A stretch of DNA of 64,000 nt from Bradyrhizobium barranii subsp. barranii (GTDB lineage Bacteria > Pseudomonadota > Alphaproteobacteria > Rhizobiales > Xanthobacteraceae), in the NCBI RefSeq assembly GCF_017565645.3, contig NZ_CP086136.1, positions 10,628,810 through 10,692,809 of the forward strand, given 5' to 3'. Position 1 is the stretch's first letter, and each line of letters starts with the position of its first letter. This document shows positions 27,592 to 37,336 of the stretch, piece after piece. The position numbers and the translations under genes were made by a program. Below the pieces are notes generated by a model, which saw nothing but the letters and a program-made list of their open reading frames with translations, was not told the origin of the DNA and did no database searches.

Positions 27592-30500
27592 ATGCGTCAG
27601 GTCTTTTCCACGGTGACAGCCGGAATGTCATCAGCCGCGACCAACGGCTGGGCGGCCTTGGCGCGGCGTGGTCCTGTCCTCTGGCTGACCCTGTGCGGCG
27701 TGTTGCTGGTCGCCGGGATCTTCGCCGTGACCGCCATGGCCGTCGGCGAATTCCGCGAGCGGACCCTGGCCAACCGCGAGCGCGAGCTGGAAAACACGGT
27801 GCAGCTGATCGCGCGGCACTTCGATCAGCAATTCCAGGATTCCGACGTCGTCGCCGCCGACCTGATCGGGCAGATGAACCTGCCGGAGATCACCTCGCCG
27901 GCGATGTTCCGCGAGCGCATGTCCGGGCTCGCGACGAACCAGATGCTGCGGAGCAAGATCAGCTCCGTCTCCTATCTCGGCGACATCGCGATCTACGATG
28001 CCGACGGCGAGCTGATCAACTGGTCGCGGGCCGAGCCGCTGCCCAAGATCAACGTCTCCTCGCGCGCCTATTTCCAGACGTTCAAAACCGATCCGATGGC
28101 CGAATCGGTCATCCTGGAATCCGTCCGCAGCTTCATCATCGGCAAATGGACCACGATCGTCGCGCGGCGGCTGAGCGGCGCGGACGGCACCTTCCTCGGC
28201 GCCATGGTCCGGCGGATCGATCCGGACAGCTACCGGCAGTATTTCGCTTCTGTCGCACTTGCCGAGGGTACGGCGATCTCGCTATTCGATCGCGAAGGCA
28301 AGATGCTGGCGCGCTATCCACATGTCGAGGAGCTGATCGGCAGGAATTTCAAGGACGCGCCGCTGATGCGCAAGATGCTGGCCGAGGGCGGCCGGCACAC
28401 GCTGCGCGTCAAGGGACCGATCGACGGCGAGGACCGCCTCGGCTCGGGGGCCTCGCTGTCGCATTTCCCGCTGGTCATCGTCGCGACCAACACCACGAGC
28501 GCCGCGCTGGCCGACTGGCGTCAGCAGACCGGCTTCATGGTCACCACGGCAACGCTTTCGGCGATCGTGATCGCATTGATCCTCTTCCTGATCATCCGCC
28601 AGATCAGCCGGCAGAACCGGGAAGCCCAGGAGCGGATCGAAGCGGAACGGCTGCGGCTCGACACCGCCCTGAACAACATGTCGCAAGGGCTGATCCTGTA
28701 CGACGCCGCCGGATTTATCGTCACCTGCAACCGCCGCTACTCCGAGATGTTCGGCCTGTCCGACGACGTCATCAAGCCCGGCTGTCACATCCGCGAGGCG
28801 ATGCAGCATCGCAAGGAGCGTGGCTCGTTCGGCGGCGACGTCGAGACGTTTTGCACCGATGTGATGCGGGTCGTCGCCGAGGGCAAGGTCTCCAGCAGGA
28901 TCCACGAACTGCCCAACGGCCGCGCCTTCCAGGTCATCAACACCCCGCTGGCGCAGGGCGGATGGGTCGCCACGATCGAGGAAATCACCGAGCGGCGCAA
29001 TCTGGAGCAGGAGCGCGACCGCAACTACATGTTCCTGCGCGAGATCATCGATCACATCCCCTCGCAGATCACGGTGAAGGATGCCCTGACGCGGCAATAT
29101 CTGCTGGTCAACCGGACCGCCGAGGAGCAGTTCGGCCAGTCGGGTGACGTCATCGTCGGCAAGACTCCTTTCGACATGTATCCGGAGGCCGCCGCCAGGA
29201 TCGTCAACGACGACGACAGCAAGGCGCTGCAGGCGCCCGGGGGATTGTTCAAGGACGAGCACGCCTGGCAGAGCCAGACCAAGGGACCGCGCTACATCAC
29301 CTCGACCCGGATCGGCATTCGCGACAAGTCCGGCGAGCCGCGCTACCTCATCAGCGTCGTCGAGGATGTCACCGAGCGGCGGCGCGCCCACGAGAAGATC
29401 GCGCATATGGCGCATTACGATGCGCTGACCGACCTGCCGAACCGCACGCTGTTCCGCGAACAGATCGAGCGCGAGCTGGCGAAGGTCGCCGGCGGCGAGC
29501 AGTTCGCGCTGCTCTATATCGACGTCGACGAATTCAAGGGCATCAACGATTCGCTCGGCCATCACGTCGGCGACGAGCTGCTGAAGGCGATCGCGACCCG
29601 GCTGCGCGGCTGCCTCAAGAAGAGCGACCTGATCGCGCGGCTCGGCGGCGACGAATTCGCCGTGATCCAGAGCGGAATCCAGTCCTCTGCGGACGTGCTG
29701 TCGTTCGTGACGCGGATCTACGAGGCGATCCGCCAGCCCTATCACTGCCTCGGCCATCAGCTCTCCACCGACGCCAGCATCGGCATCGCGCTGGCGCCGC
29801 AGGACGGGACCGATCTCGACCAGCTCATCAAGCACGCCGATCTTGCGATGTACGGCGCCAAGGCCGAAGGACGCCGCACCCATCGCTTCTTCGAGCCGGA
29901 GATGGATGCGAGCGCCAAGGCGCGCCTGACCATGGAGCAGGATTTGCGCCAGGCGCTGGTGAACGGCGGCTTCGAGATCCACTACCAGCCGCTGGTCGAC
30001 CTGCGCACCAACGACGTGTCGGGCTGCGAGGCGCTGCTGCGCTGGCGGCATCCCGAACGCGGCTGGGGTCGCCGGCAGAGTTCATTCCGATCGCCGAGGA
30101 TACCGGCCTGATCAACGAGCTCGGCGACTGGGTGCTGCGCATGGCCTGCAACGAGGCCGCGACCTGGCCGGCGCATGTGCGGATTGCGGTCAACGTCTCG
30201 CCGGTGCAGCTCAAATGCGACACGCTGGCGCTGCGGATTGCGGGCGCACTCGCCGCCTCCGGGCTCTCTCCCTCCCGGCTCGAGCTCGAAATCACCGAGG
30301 CCGTGCTGATCCGCGACGACGAGGCCGCGCTCTCGATCCTGCACCAGCTCCGGTCCATCGGCGTGCGCATCGCGCTCGACGATTTCGGCACCGGCTATTC
30401 CTCGCTGAGCTATCTGAAGCGCTTCCCGTTCGACAAGATCAAGATCGACCGCTGCTTCGTCGCCGACATCGCGGAGACCAGTGGCGCGCCCGTGATCGTG

Positions 30501-30701
30501 CAGGCGGTGGTGAACATCGCCGCGGCGAGCCACATGACCACCGTCGCCGAGGGCGTCGAGACCGAGGCGCAGCGCGAGATGCTGCGCGCGCTCGGCTGCA
30601 CGGAGATGCAGGGTTATCTGTTCAGCAAACCGAAGCCCGCCGCCGAGGTGCGAAAGCTGTTCGGTCCGAACGATGCCGCGCCGGTGGCGGCGGTGGCCTG
30701 A
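27592..30701 (+). pseudogene. Membrane sensor PAS-GGDEF-EAL protein, frameshifted in the EAL domain
   Basis: About 1036 residues if the frames are joined. TM helix 1 (VLWLTLCGVLLVAGIFAVTAMAV), a periplasmic Cache-like sensor region (about 60-320; FFARRLS-type segments such as KWTTIVARRLSG), TM helix 2 (ATLSAIVIALILFLII), two PAS domains, a GGDEF domain with an intact LGGDEF motif, and an EAL domain (SGCEALLRWRHPERG, EITEAVLIRDDEAA, LDDFGTGYSSLSYLKRF, EGVETEAQREML). The frame breaks near 30062-30072, where one missing base turns the expected SPAEFIPIAEDTGLI into another frame. ATG 27592 follows AGGGAGGGGGA. The next gene begins one base after its stop. Confidence 0.82.
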
Positions 30702-30702
30702 G

Positions 30703-31764
30703 ATGGCGAAGCCGCGGAAAACGTCAGCGAAAGGCGTCGACGTCGCGGATTCCTATGCCGTGCGGCTGATGCAGCATCTGGTGGTGCCGACCTTCGTGAT
30801 CGACCCCAAGCGCCGCGTCGTGATCTGGAACAGAGCCTGCGAGCGGCTGACCGGCGTCCCCGCCGCGGAGGTGATCGGCACGACGAAACACTGGCAGGCC
30901 TTCTACGAGACCCGGCGCCCCTGCCTCGCCGACCTGGTCGCGCTCGACCGTCCCGAGCAGCTGCCGGAGTTTTATTCGGAATATGCCGCACGCGGCCACA
31001 ACGGGCTCGGCTTTTCCGCGGAGAACTGGTGCGTGATGCCCAAGCTCGGCAGCCAGCTCTATCTCGCGATCGACGCCGGTCCTATCCACGACGAGGCCGG
31101 CCATCTGATCGCCGTGGTGGAGACGCTGCGCGACCTCACCGATCAGAAGCGCGCCGAGATGGCGCTGAAGGAGCTCGCCACCAAGGACGGGCTGACCGGC
31201 CTGTCGAACCGGCGCGCCTTCGACCAGATGCTGATGAGCGAATGGGCTCGCGCCCAGCGGACGCAGAAGCCGATGGCGCTGCTGTTCGTCGACGTCGATC
31301 ATTTCAAGCTGTTCAACGACCGGCACGGCCACCAGAGCGGCGACGAATGCCTGCGCGCGGTCGCTGATGTCGTCAGCCGCCATGCCGTACGCCCGCTCGA
31401 CCTCGCCAGCCGCTATGGCGGGGAAGAGTTCGCGCTGATCCTGCCCGACATGGAGTGCGATGCCGCCTGCGCCATCGCCGAGGAGATCCGCGGTGCCGTC
31501 ATGGCCTTGCGGATCGCTCATGGCGCTGCTGGCGCCGGCAACCACGTCACCCTCAGCGTCGGCGTCGCCAGTCATATTCCCACTGAGGCCGACGGCAGCC
31601 CCGACCGGCTGCTGGGTGCGGCCGACGAGGCGCTCTATGCGGCAAAACGGCTCGGCCGCAACCGCGTCATCTGCTCCGAGCGGGTGCTGGCGGAGTTTGC
31701 GCGCGCCGATCGCGACGCGCCCGCCATTCCCATCGTCGCCAATCGCCGGTCCGGCCGCGGCTGA
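30703..31764 (+). CDS. PAS-GGDEF diguanylate cyclase
   Basis: 353-residue cytoplasmic protein that would make c-di-GMP. PAS domain at about 20-155 (VVPTFVIDPKRRVVIWNRACERLTG), then a GGDEF domain with DGLTGLSNRRAFDQML, FVDVDHFKLFNDRHGH and the active-site YGGEEF. An RxxD inhibitory site is not evident five residues before the motif. ATG 30703 lies directly behind the stop of the upstream GGDEF-EAL gene, so they are co-transcribed and may act on the same local c-di-GMP pool. Confidence 0.88.
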   Translation: MAKPRKTSAKGVDVADSYAVRLMQHLVVPTFVIDPKRRVVIWNRACERLTGVPAAEVIGTTKHWQAFYETRRPCLADLVALDRPEQLPEFYSEYAARGHNGLGFSAENWCVMPKLGSQLYLAIDAGPIHDEAGHLIAVVETLRDLTDQKRAEMALKELATKDGLTGLSNRRAFDQMLMSEWARAQRTQKPMALLFVDVDHFKLFNDRHGHQSGDECLRAVADVVSRHAVRPLDLASRYGGEEFALILPDMECDAACAIAEEIRGAVMALRIAHGAAGAGNHVTLSVGVASHIPTEADGSPDRLLGAADEALYAAKRLGRNRVICSERVLAEFARADRDAPAIPIVANRRSGRG

Positions 31765-32021
31765 CGTTCATCCCACCGAAGGTTCTATTGCGTTCGGCCT
31801 CACCAGCAGGTGATGTTGCGCCGGAACAACACGGACATTTTCTTCTCGAAAAGCCGCAATTTCTCGGGCGCTCGTTTGAATATAGATAAGTCGTTGCCTG
31901 GAGCCGTATTCGCTTTGAAATTTCCCCGCCCATCTCGCAGTGCCCTCCCCTCCGCCAAAAACGCCATCGCCTGGTCGCGAGTGACGGCCGAACCCGGCTC
32001 GGCCGCCAAGACCAACCGCTG

Positions 32022-33284
32022 ATGACCGAAGCAGCCGGTTCGTTTCGCGGACGTGTCCACCGCGGAACGCAGCAAATTGGTGGCACCTGCATCGAGCTCG
32101 AGGCCGCGGGCGAGCGAATCCTGCTCGACCTTGGCCTTCCGCTGGATGCCGACGGCGCGTCCGACGATCTTCTCCCGCCGGTGGCCGGGCTTCGCGTCGA
32201 AGATCCAACCCTGCGTGCGGTTGTCCTGTCGCACGGACACGGCGATCATTGGGGTTTGCTTCCCCTGTGCAGACCCAATGTCCCCCTCGCCATGGGCGCT
32301 GCGACCGCGCGCATCATGTGTGCGGCAGCTCCTTTCGTGCCCAACGCCTTCGTGCCCAATGCTTCATTCGAGCTGAACGATCGCAGAACCTTCCAGATCG
32401 GCCCGTTCAGCATCACGCCCTATCTTGTCGATCACTCGGCCTATGATGCCTATGCGCTGCTGATCCAGGCTGCCGGCCGGCGTCTGTTCTACAGTGGCGA
32501 CATTCGTGCGCACGGTCGCAAGGGCGGTCTGTTCGAGCGATTGGTGAGCCATCCGCCCCGCGGTATCGACACGATGCTGATGGAGGGGTCGAGCCTCGGC
32601 CGTCTCGACGAGCACACGCAATTCCCGACGGAGGACGACATCGAGGCGCGGCTGACCCAGAGTTTTAAACAGCCAGGCTTCGTCATCCTCTCGGCGTCCG
32701 CGCAGAACATCGATCGCATCGTCAGTATCTATCGCGCCTGCAAGCGTAGCGGCCGGACGCTGCTGCTGGATCTCTACGCAATGGAGATATTGCGGGCCAC
32801 CGGCAACGAGCGCCTGCCGAACGTCGACTGGCCCAATTTATCGGTCTATGTGCCGGAATATCAACGGCGGCAGATCGCAAGGAACAAGCGCTTCGACCTG
32901 CTGGATCCGTACAAATCCGCACGGATCTACCGCGAGCGCATCACCGAGATCGCCGATCGCACCGTGATGCTGTTTCGCCCGGCGATGGCCGACGACGTGG
33001 AGACCGCAAATCTCTGGCCCGGCACCAGAGCGATCTGGTCGCAATGGGACGGATATCTGAAGGACGGTCCTGGCGCCAGACTGAAGGCGGATCTCGCGAC
33101 ACGCGGCGTTCCCATCGAGATCATCCACACCTCGGGCCGCGCCAGCATCCTGGATCTCAAGCGGCTCGCGAACGCAATACAGCCGGACAGGCTGGTGCCC
33201 GTTCACACATTCGAAGGCGAGAGTTTCTCCAGATATTTTGACAACGTCACGCGACGCAGCGATGGCGAATGGTGGGAGGTATGA
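32022..33284 (+). CDS. MBL-fold beta-CASP-type hydrolase (RNase J-like)
   Basis: 420 residues. MBL metal motif SHGHGDH in LRAVVLSHGHGDHWGL, a second site DHSAYDAY, YSGDIRAHG (motif 4), then an inserted region of about 180 residues (FVILSASAQNIDRIVSIYRACKRSGRTLLLDLYAMEIL) typical of beta-CASP nucleases. The C-terminal RMMBL-like part reads IIHTSGRASILDLKRLANAIQPDRLVPVH; the histidine usual in the SGHA motif of RNase J is replaced by arginine. No KH or J-specific C-terminal domain is present. It begins an operon whose next ATG is two bases after its stop. The 257 bases before it show no convincing gene and hold an AT-richer stretch suited to a promoter. A nuclease role is inferred. Confidence 0.8.
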   Translation: MTEAAGSFRGRVHRGTQQIGGTCIELEAAGERILLDLGLPLDADGASDDLLPPVAGLRVEDPTLRAVVLSHGHGDHWGLLPLCRPNVPLAMGAATARIMCAAAPFVPNAFVPNASFELNDRRTFQIGPFSITPYLVDHSAYDAYALLIQAAGRRLFYSGDIRAHGRKGGLFERLVSHPPRGIDTMLMEGSSLGRLDEHTQFPTEDDIEARLTQSFKQPGFVILSASAQNIDRIVSIYRACKRSGRTLLLDLYAMEILRATGNERLPNVDWPNLSVYVPEYQRRQIARNKRFDLLDPYKSARIYRERITEIADRTVMLFRPAMADDVETANLWPGTRAIWSQWDGYLKDGPGARLKADLATRGVPIEIIHTSGRASILDLKRLANAIQPDRLVPVHTFEGESFSRYFDNVTRRSDGEWWEV

Positions 33285-33285
33285 G

Positions 33286-34198
33286 ATGCACTTCAGACGC
33301 GGAATCCGGGGCGACGACTTTCGCAAGGCACTCGAGACACTCGCCCAGCAGGATGGGTGGTGGAAAGACGTTCTCGCCGATCCCACACTCATCATCGGCA
33401 TTCGGGACGAGTACCTGAACGTCTATTGGCAGGGACAATCCATCTTCAAAGTGTCATTCAAGGGCGGGAAGGTGACCGCCTCGACGCACGAAAAGTATCT
33501 GCTGAATCCGGACTTGAAGGATCAGGTTTCGCTCGTCGAGGGGAAGTTCGCCTTCGGCAAGGCCGAGCAAAGGATGCTGACGCGCGACTACGAAGGCGCA
33601 GAGACGCTGGCGAAGCTCAAAAGGGCCGCATCGCCCTATTCCGGACAGGAGAAGGAAGGCGTCCACGAGATCGCGACGTCCAATCTCTCCGTCGTCGACG
33701 TCGAGATTGCGATCAACGCATCCGGCGTCCCCGGCATCAAGCGGAACCTCCCCCGCACGGACCTGGCGAACTTCGAAACGACGGCGACCGGCGTGGATCT
33801 AGTGTTCTGGGAGGCCAAGACGTTCAGCAACCCCGAGCTGGAGAACGGCGACATTGTTCGGTCAGCTCGGGGACTATCAGAAGGTGATCGACCTTCACAA
33901 GACGGAGTTCGATGACAGCTATCGATGGATTGCGAAGAATCTGGCCGAGATGGCGGAATGGAGCAACGGACACCGCAATGTGGCTGCGGCGATCAGCGCC
34001 GTTGCGGACGGGGCCAAGCTCAACGTGAGCAGCGCCAATGTCGGGCTGCTCGTGTATGATTTCACCGCGGTTCAACGCGATCGCAAGGACAAGGAAGGCA
34101 AGACGCTGAACGACAGAGTGATTGAATCGCTCGCGAAGGTGGGCGTGGGTCCGGAGCGGATCAGGTTCAAAGGCACGACAAAGGGTCTCACCATCTAA
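33286..34198 (+). pseudogene. Uncharacterised PD-(D/E)XK-like protein, frameshifted
   Basis: About 303 residues when two frames are joined near 33856-33860, where deleting one C restores DIVGQLGDYQKV. I do not recognise a named family. A possible nuclease core is visible: a strand with an acidic residue (NLSVVDVEIAIN), then VDLVFWEAKTF giving an ExK, then GQLGDYQKVI resembling the QxxxY motif that follows ExK in Cas4/RecB-like nucleases. The N-terminal part (LIIGIRDEYLNVYWQGQSIFKVSFKGG) is beta-rich. It sits between the beta-CASP protein (two-base gap) and a PPP phosphatase (start within about 25 bases), so all three probably act together. ATG 33286 follows GGGAGG. Confidence 0.65.
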
Positions 34199-34223
34199 GT
34201 TGGCACGCGGGAGAAACCTGGCT

Positions 34224-34943
34224 TTGCATCTTCCCGAGCACGAAGAGCTCACCTTCGCGATCGGCGACATCCACGGCTGCTTTGAGAAGCTGACGTCGCT
34301 TCTCGCCGCGTGCGACCAGATTCGCGGCCAGCGGAGCGCCCAGTTCGTCCTTGTCGGAGACTACATCGACAGGGGGCCCCAAAGCCGCGAGGTGATGGAT
34401 TTTCTCGTCGGCAGCGAGGGGAAGCAGGACCGCCCCTTCGTCTGTCTGCGGGGCAACCATGAGGAGATGCTGCTTCGCGCGGCCGACATGGAGCGCACCG
34501 ACCGCGACCTGATGAATTGGTGGGGAAACGGCGGCGAGCAGACGCTCGACAGTTACGGGATCGACGATCCGGCCGATCTGCCGCGCGAGCATCTCGACTG
34601 GATCCGCGCGCTTCCGCTGATGAAAATGGAGCATGGACGAATTTTCGTCCACGCAGGACTACGGCCGGACGTACCGGTGGCGTCGCAGTCCGAGCGAGAC
34701 TTGCTCTGGATCCGGGAACCCTTCCTGTCGTCGGATCATGACCACGGGCTTTTCGTTGTCCATGGCCATACGCCGGTCCGGTCCGGGACAGCTGATCTGC
34801 GAGCCAACCGGTTGAATCTGGATACCGGCGCCTGCTTTGGCGGCCCGCTCACCGCGGCCGTGTTCGCCACCTCGGAGACGGGCCCGTTGATGTTCGTGAC
34901 CGATTCCGGCGAGATCTCGGCACCGGCCGCCCTCCGGGATTGA
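34224..34943 (+). CDS. PPP-family metallophosphatase (ApaH/PrpE-like)
   Basis: About 239 residues. The three PPP metal motifs are intact: FAIGDIHGC, LVGDYIDRGP and LRGNHEEML, with later histidines in IFVHAGLRPD and FVVHGHTPV. Length and spacing fit small bacterial PPP enzymes, which include serine/threonine phosphatases and Np4N hydrolases that also remove nucleoside caps from RNA. The start is uncertain: TTG 34224 has GGGAGA about nine bases upstream; TTG 34200 is the first in-frame start after the previous stop. It ends the three-gene operon and is followed by tRNA-Arg. Confidence 0.82.
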   Translation: MHLPEHEELTFAIGDIHGCFEKLTSLLAACDQIRGQRSAQFVLVGDYIDRGPQSREVMDFLVGSEGKQDRPFVCLRGNHEEMLLRAADMERTDRDLMNWWGNGGEQTLDSYGIDDPADLPREHLDWIRALPLMKMEHGRIFVHAGLRPDVPVASQSERDLLWIREPFLSSDHDHGLFVVHGHTPVRSGTADLRANRLNLDTGACFGGPLTAAVFATSETGPLMFVTDSGEISAPAALRD

Positions 34944-35046
34944 AGAGCGAAGCATAAGACCAGGAATTGGGCGATGCCGGGCGTCCGGGCCCGGGCAAAG
35001 CGGAGGTTGCCCACCCCCCGCCAATCGGCTAAATGAACCTCGACTA

Positions 35047-35123
35047 GCACCCGTAGCTCAGCTGGATAGAGCGTTGCCCTCCGAAGGCAAAGGTCACACG
35101 TTCGAATCGTGTCGGGTGCGCCA
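35047..35123 (+). tRNA. tRNA-Arg (anticodon CCG)
   Basis: 77 bases form a full cloverleaf. Acceptor stem GCACCCG pairs with CGGGTGC; D arm GCTC/GAGC; anticodon stem TTGCC/GGCAA around loop CTCCGAA with anticodon CCG (reads CGG); T arm ACACG-TTCGAAT-CGTGT; the discriminator G and CCA are encoded. It lies alone between the phosphatase gene and a long gene-free stretch. Confidence 0.96.
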
Positions 35124-35576
35124 GTCTCCTTACTCTTTACCGAGACTGTGTGCCGGACCGAGACTGTGCGCCGGCTTTTGACGCTGTGACGGCACCATCC
35201 ATCAAATGTTGCGGCTCGCAATCTGGCCTTCGCGACGTCGCGCGCGCGTCCGGCCGCTAAGCACGTCGAATGGAAAAGCGGTCACAAATCTCTGACCAGC
35301 CGCGCAATTGATTGCACCCTTAAATTGTACTATTGTTCCTGGGTTGCGGAAAATGAGCCTGATCGCAGCATGTTTCTGGTCGCGATCATCGGGGCGGGTC
35401 CGATTGTAGGCGTGATGTCGCAGACCGATATCCGGCTATTGTCGGATTGAATCACCCTGGGAGCGCGCTCGTCCCGCAAGCAATGAGCCAACACGGGACC
35501 TGCTTGACGACGTCGGTCCAGTGGCGGCGCCAGGAACAGGGCTTCGCAATCAAGCGAGTCGGGAGAGGTGCTTCAG
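35124..35576. other. Gene-free stretch after tRNA-Arg with an 18-bp tandem repeat
   Basis: No convincing gene on either strand. At 35139-35174 two 18-base units (ACCGAGACTGTGTGCCGG with one T/C difference) stand head to tail right after the tRNA. The rest is less GC-rich than the neighbourhood (for example CCTTAAATTGTACTATTG). I find no copy of the tRNA 3' end within the window that would mark an integrated element. Confidence 0.6.
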
Positions 35577-36509
35577 ATGAAAACCATCGCCCAGTTCGTC
35601 GAGGATCGCATTACGACGCTGTCCGACCTGAAAGACGCACTCCAGACCGCGATGCAATTGGAGTTCTCCACCATCCCGCCTTATCTTTGCGCGCAATGGT
35701 CGATCAACAGCGACCCGGGCGGCGTCGGCGGTATGATTGAGGACATTGTGGTGCAAGAGATGTATCACTTTGCCCTGGCAGGCAACATGCTGACCGCGAT
35801 CGGCGGCGTGCCATCCATCGCCAATGCGGCCTTCATTCCGAGCTACCCGACCAACGTCCTGCCCGGAGGAATTCTGCAAAAGTTGCCCGTTGATCTGAAG
35901 CCGCTTACGCCAGATCAAGTTCAGGTCTTCATGCAGATCGAGTATCCGGAATTTCCACCGGTCGCGCTCACCGCAAGAACGGGACCCGCGACGATCGGTG
36001 ATTTCTACGATGCGATCGCCGAGGGTTTCACCACAGTCAATCCCACGATCAATGCCAGCGCTTTCGCGGTCAATTCGGGGGAAGCAACGCCGATCAAGAG
36101 CATCGACAATGCGCAGGCGGCGATCCTGCTGATCAAGGGCGAAGGTGAAGGTACGGAAGGCTCTCCTGACCAACCCCCAACCGGCAATGCAACATTCGCC
36201 CACTATTATGTCTTCAAGGAAATCTACACCGAGAAAACGCTGGTGCAGGATGCGGCTGGCCATTGGAGCTTTACGGGAGCACCAATCCCGTTTCCGACCT
36301 GGTTCGATTTTCAGCAATCGACCGTCACACCGAGTCCGTCACTTGCGTTCAACCAGGCCCTGTCGCAGCTCTTGATCGGGCTTCAAACGTGCTGGACAAG
36401 CGGTACAAGACCCGGCATCGGCGCCATGTTCACACTTCAGTCGCTTGGCACGGACCTCATCCAGCAAGGCATTCGTCCTGAGTTCCTATGGGCGCCTCCG
36501 TCGGCATGA
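35577..36509 (+). CDS. Ferritin-like domain protein (VioB/RebD N-terminal type)
   Basis: 310 residues. The N-terminus (about 10-230) matches the ferritin-like iminophenyl-pyruvate dimer synthase domain found in VioB and RebD: LKDALQTAMQLEFSTIPPYLCAQWSI carries the first Glu, and DIVVQEMYHFALAGNMLTAIGG supplies the ExxH metal ligands. VioB and RebD are about 1000 residues, so this is a stand-alone ferritin-like unit, and no other violacein-type genes are nearby. ATG 35577 is used; GTG 35568 is possible. Base composition is less GC-rich than flanking genes and it lies behind a tRNA, so transfer is possible. The reaction is unknown. Confidence 0.75.
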   Translation: MKTIAQFVEDRITTLSDLKDALQTAMQLEFSTIPPYLCAQWSINSDPGGVGGMIEDIVVQEMYHFALAGNMLTAIGGVPSIANAAFIPSYPTNVLPGGILQKLPVDLKPLTPDQVQVFMQIEYPEFPPVALTARTGPATIGDFYDAIAEGFTTVNPTINASAFAVNSGEATPIKSIDNAQAAILLIKGEGEGTEGSPDQPPTGNATFAHYYVFKEIYTEKTLVQDAAGHWSFTGAPIPFPTWFDFQQSTVTPSPSLAFNQALSQLLIGLQTCWTSGTRPGIGAMFTLQSLGTDLIQQGIRPEFLWAPPSA

Positions 36510-36545
36510 ACTCCGGATCTACCGCCTGCCTCCCAGAGCAAGCAC

Positions 36546-36755
36546 TCACGTCAGCATCGAGATGATCGACTGGATCTGATCGGAGGCGGACGTCACCAGG
36601 GCGTCATACGACGTATGACCGTGCGCGGCAGCCTTCAAAATGCATTCGGCGACAGCGGCTTTCAGACCGAACACCGACTGATCGGCCGGTACGCTCGCCA
36701 TCACGGTCTCGAGGGCCTGGCGCATGGTCTGAATGAGCTCGGAGCTGTATTGCAT
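36546..36755 (-). CDS. Small conserved-looking helical protein
   Basis: 69 residues, no signal peptide. Largely helical with a regular pattern (ELIQTMRQALETVMASVPADQS, then FGLKAAVAECILKAAAHG). The ATG at 36755 has a strong GGAGG seven bases upstream, which supports translation. It converges with the ferritin-like gene, with 36 bases between stops. Function not known. Confidence 0.65.
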   Translation of the reverse strand: MQYSSELIQTMRQALETVMASVPADQSVFGLKAAVAECILKAAAHGHTSYDALVTSASDQIQSIISMLT

Positions 36756-36849
36756 TGGCTGTCCTCCGCGCTCCCATATAGGAACGCGTGCCTAGGCTCG
36801 CCACTCACAAGCCTGAGATTTCTCTTTGATGAACCTTGGACAGATCGCC

Positions 36850-37293
36850 TCAATTCAAGCGCCAGATGGCCGCATTGAGCAGGCCGGCAAAGGCGACCCA
36901 GGCTGCGTAAGGCACGAACAACGCGGCGGCCAGCCTGTCCCGTGATGTCTCGAGGCTGACGTAGGTCACGATCGCGACGAACAGACAGATGAGGATGACG
37001 AGCGCGGCGCCGATCTGGTGCATCGTGAACATCACCGGCGACCAGACGATATTGAGCGCCAGTTGCGCGACCCAGACCTGCATGGCTCGACCCGACGGCT
37101 CACGGCGAAAAGTCCGCCAGCCCGCAACCGCGATCATAATGTAAAGGATAGTCCACGCCACCGGGAACGCCCAGTTCGGCGGCACAAAACCCGGCTTGGC
37201 AAGGGCCGCATACCATTCTCCCGGAAGATTGGTCGCACCGATCAGCCAGCCGATGCCGACCACACCGACGACGAAGGCCAATAGCTGAAGCAT
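36850..37293 (-). CDS. TspO/MBR family tryptophan-rich sensory protein
   Basis: 147-residue membrane protein with five helices. Family marks include WYAALAKPGFVPPNWAFPVAWTILYIMIAVAGW, NIVWSPVMFTMHQIG and the C-terminal PYAAWVAFAGLLNAAIWRLN. Members bind porphyrins and related tetrapyrroles and affect redox-dependent regulation in Rhodobacter. The neighbour dinB is divergent, starting 43 bases away, so the two share a promoter region. Confidence 0.92.
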   Translation of the reverse strand: MLQLLAFVVGVVGIGWLIGATNLPGEWYAALAKPGFVPPNWAFPVAWTILYIMIAVAGWRTFRREPSGRAMQVWVAQLALNIVWSPVMFTMHQIGAALVILICLFVAIVTYVSLETSRDRLAAALFVPYAAWVAFAGLLNAAIWRLN

Positions 37294-37336
37294 CCATCAC
37301 CTCGCGCTTCTCTTCGGGCAATTGTATCATCGACCC

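Noticed and set aside
31800..32021. Possible small gene on either strand before the beta-CASP operon
   Set aside because: Short frames exist on both strands but none has a ribosome site or recognisable sequence; the region is better explained as the operon promoter.
35047..36509. Integrated genetic element using tRNA-Arg as attachment site
   Set aside because: No integrase gene and no second copy of the tRNA 3' end were found within the window.
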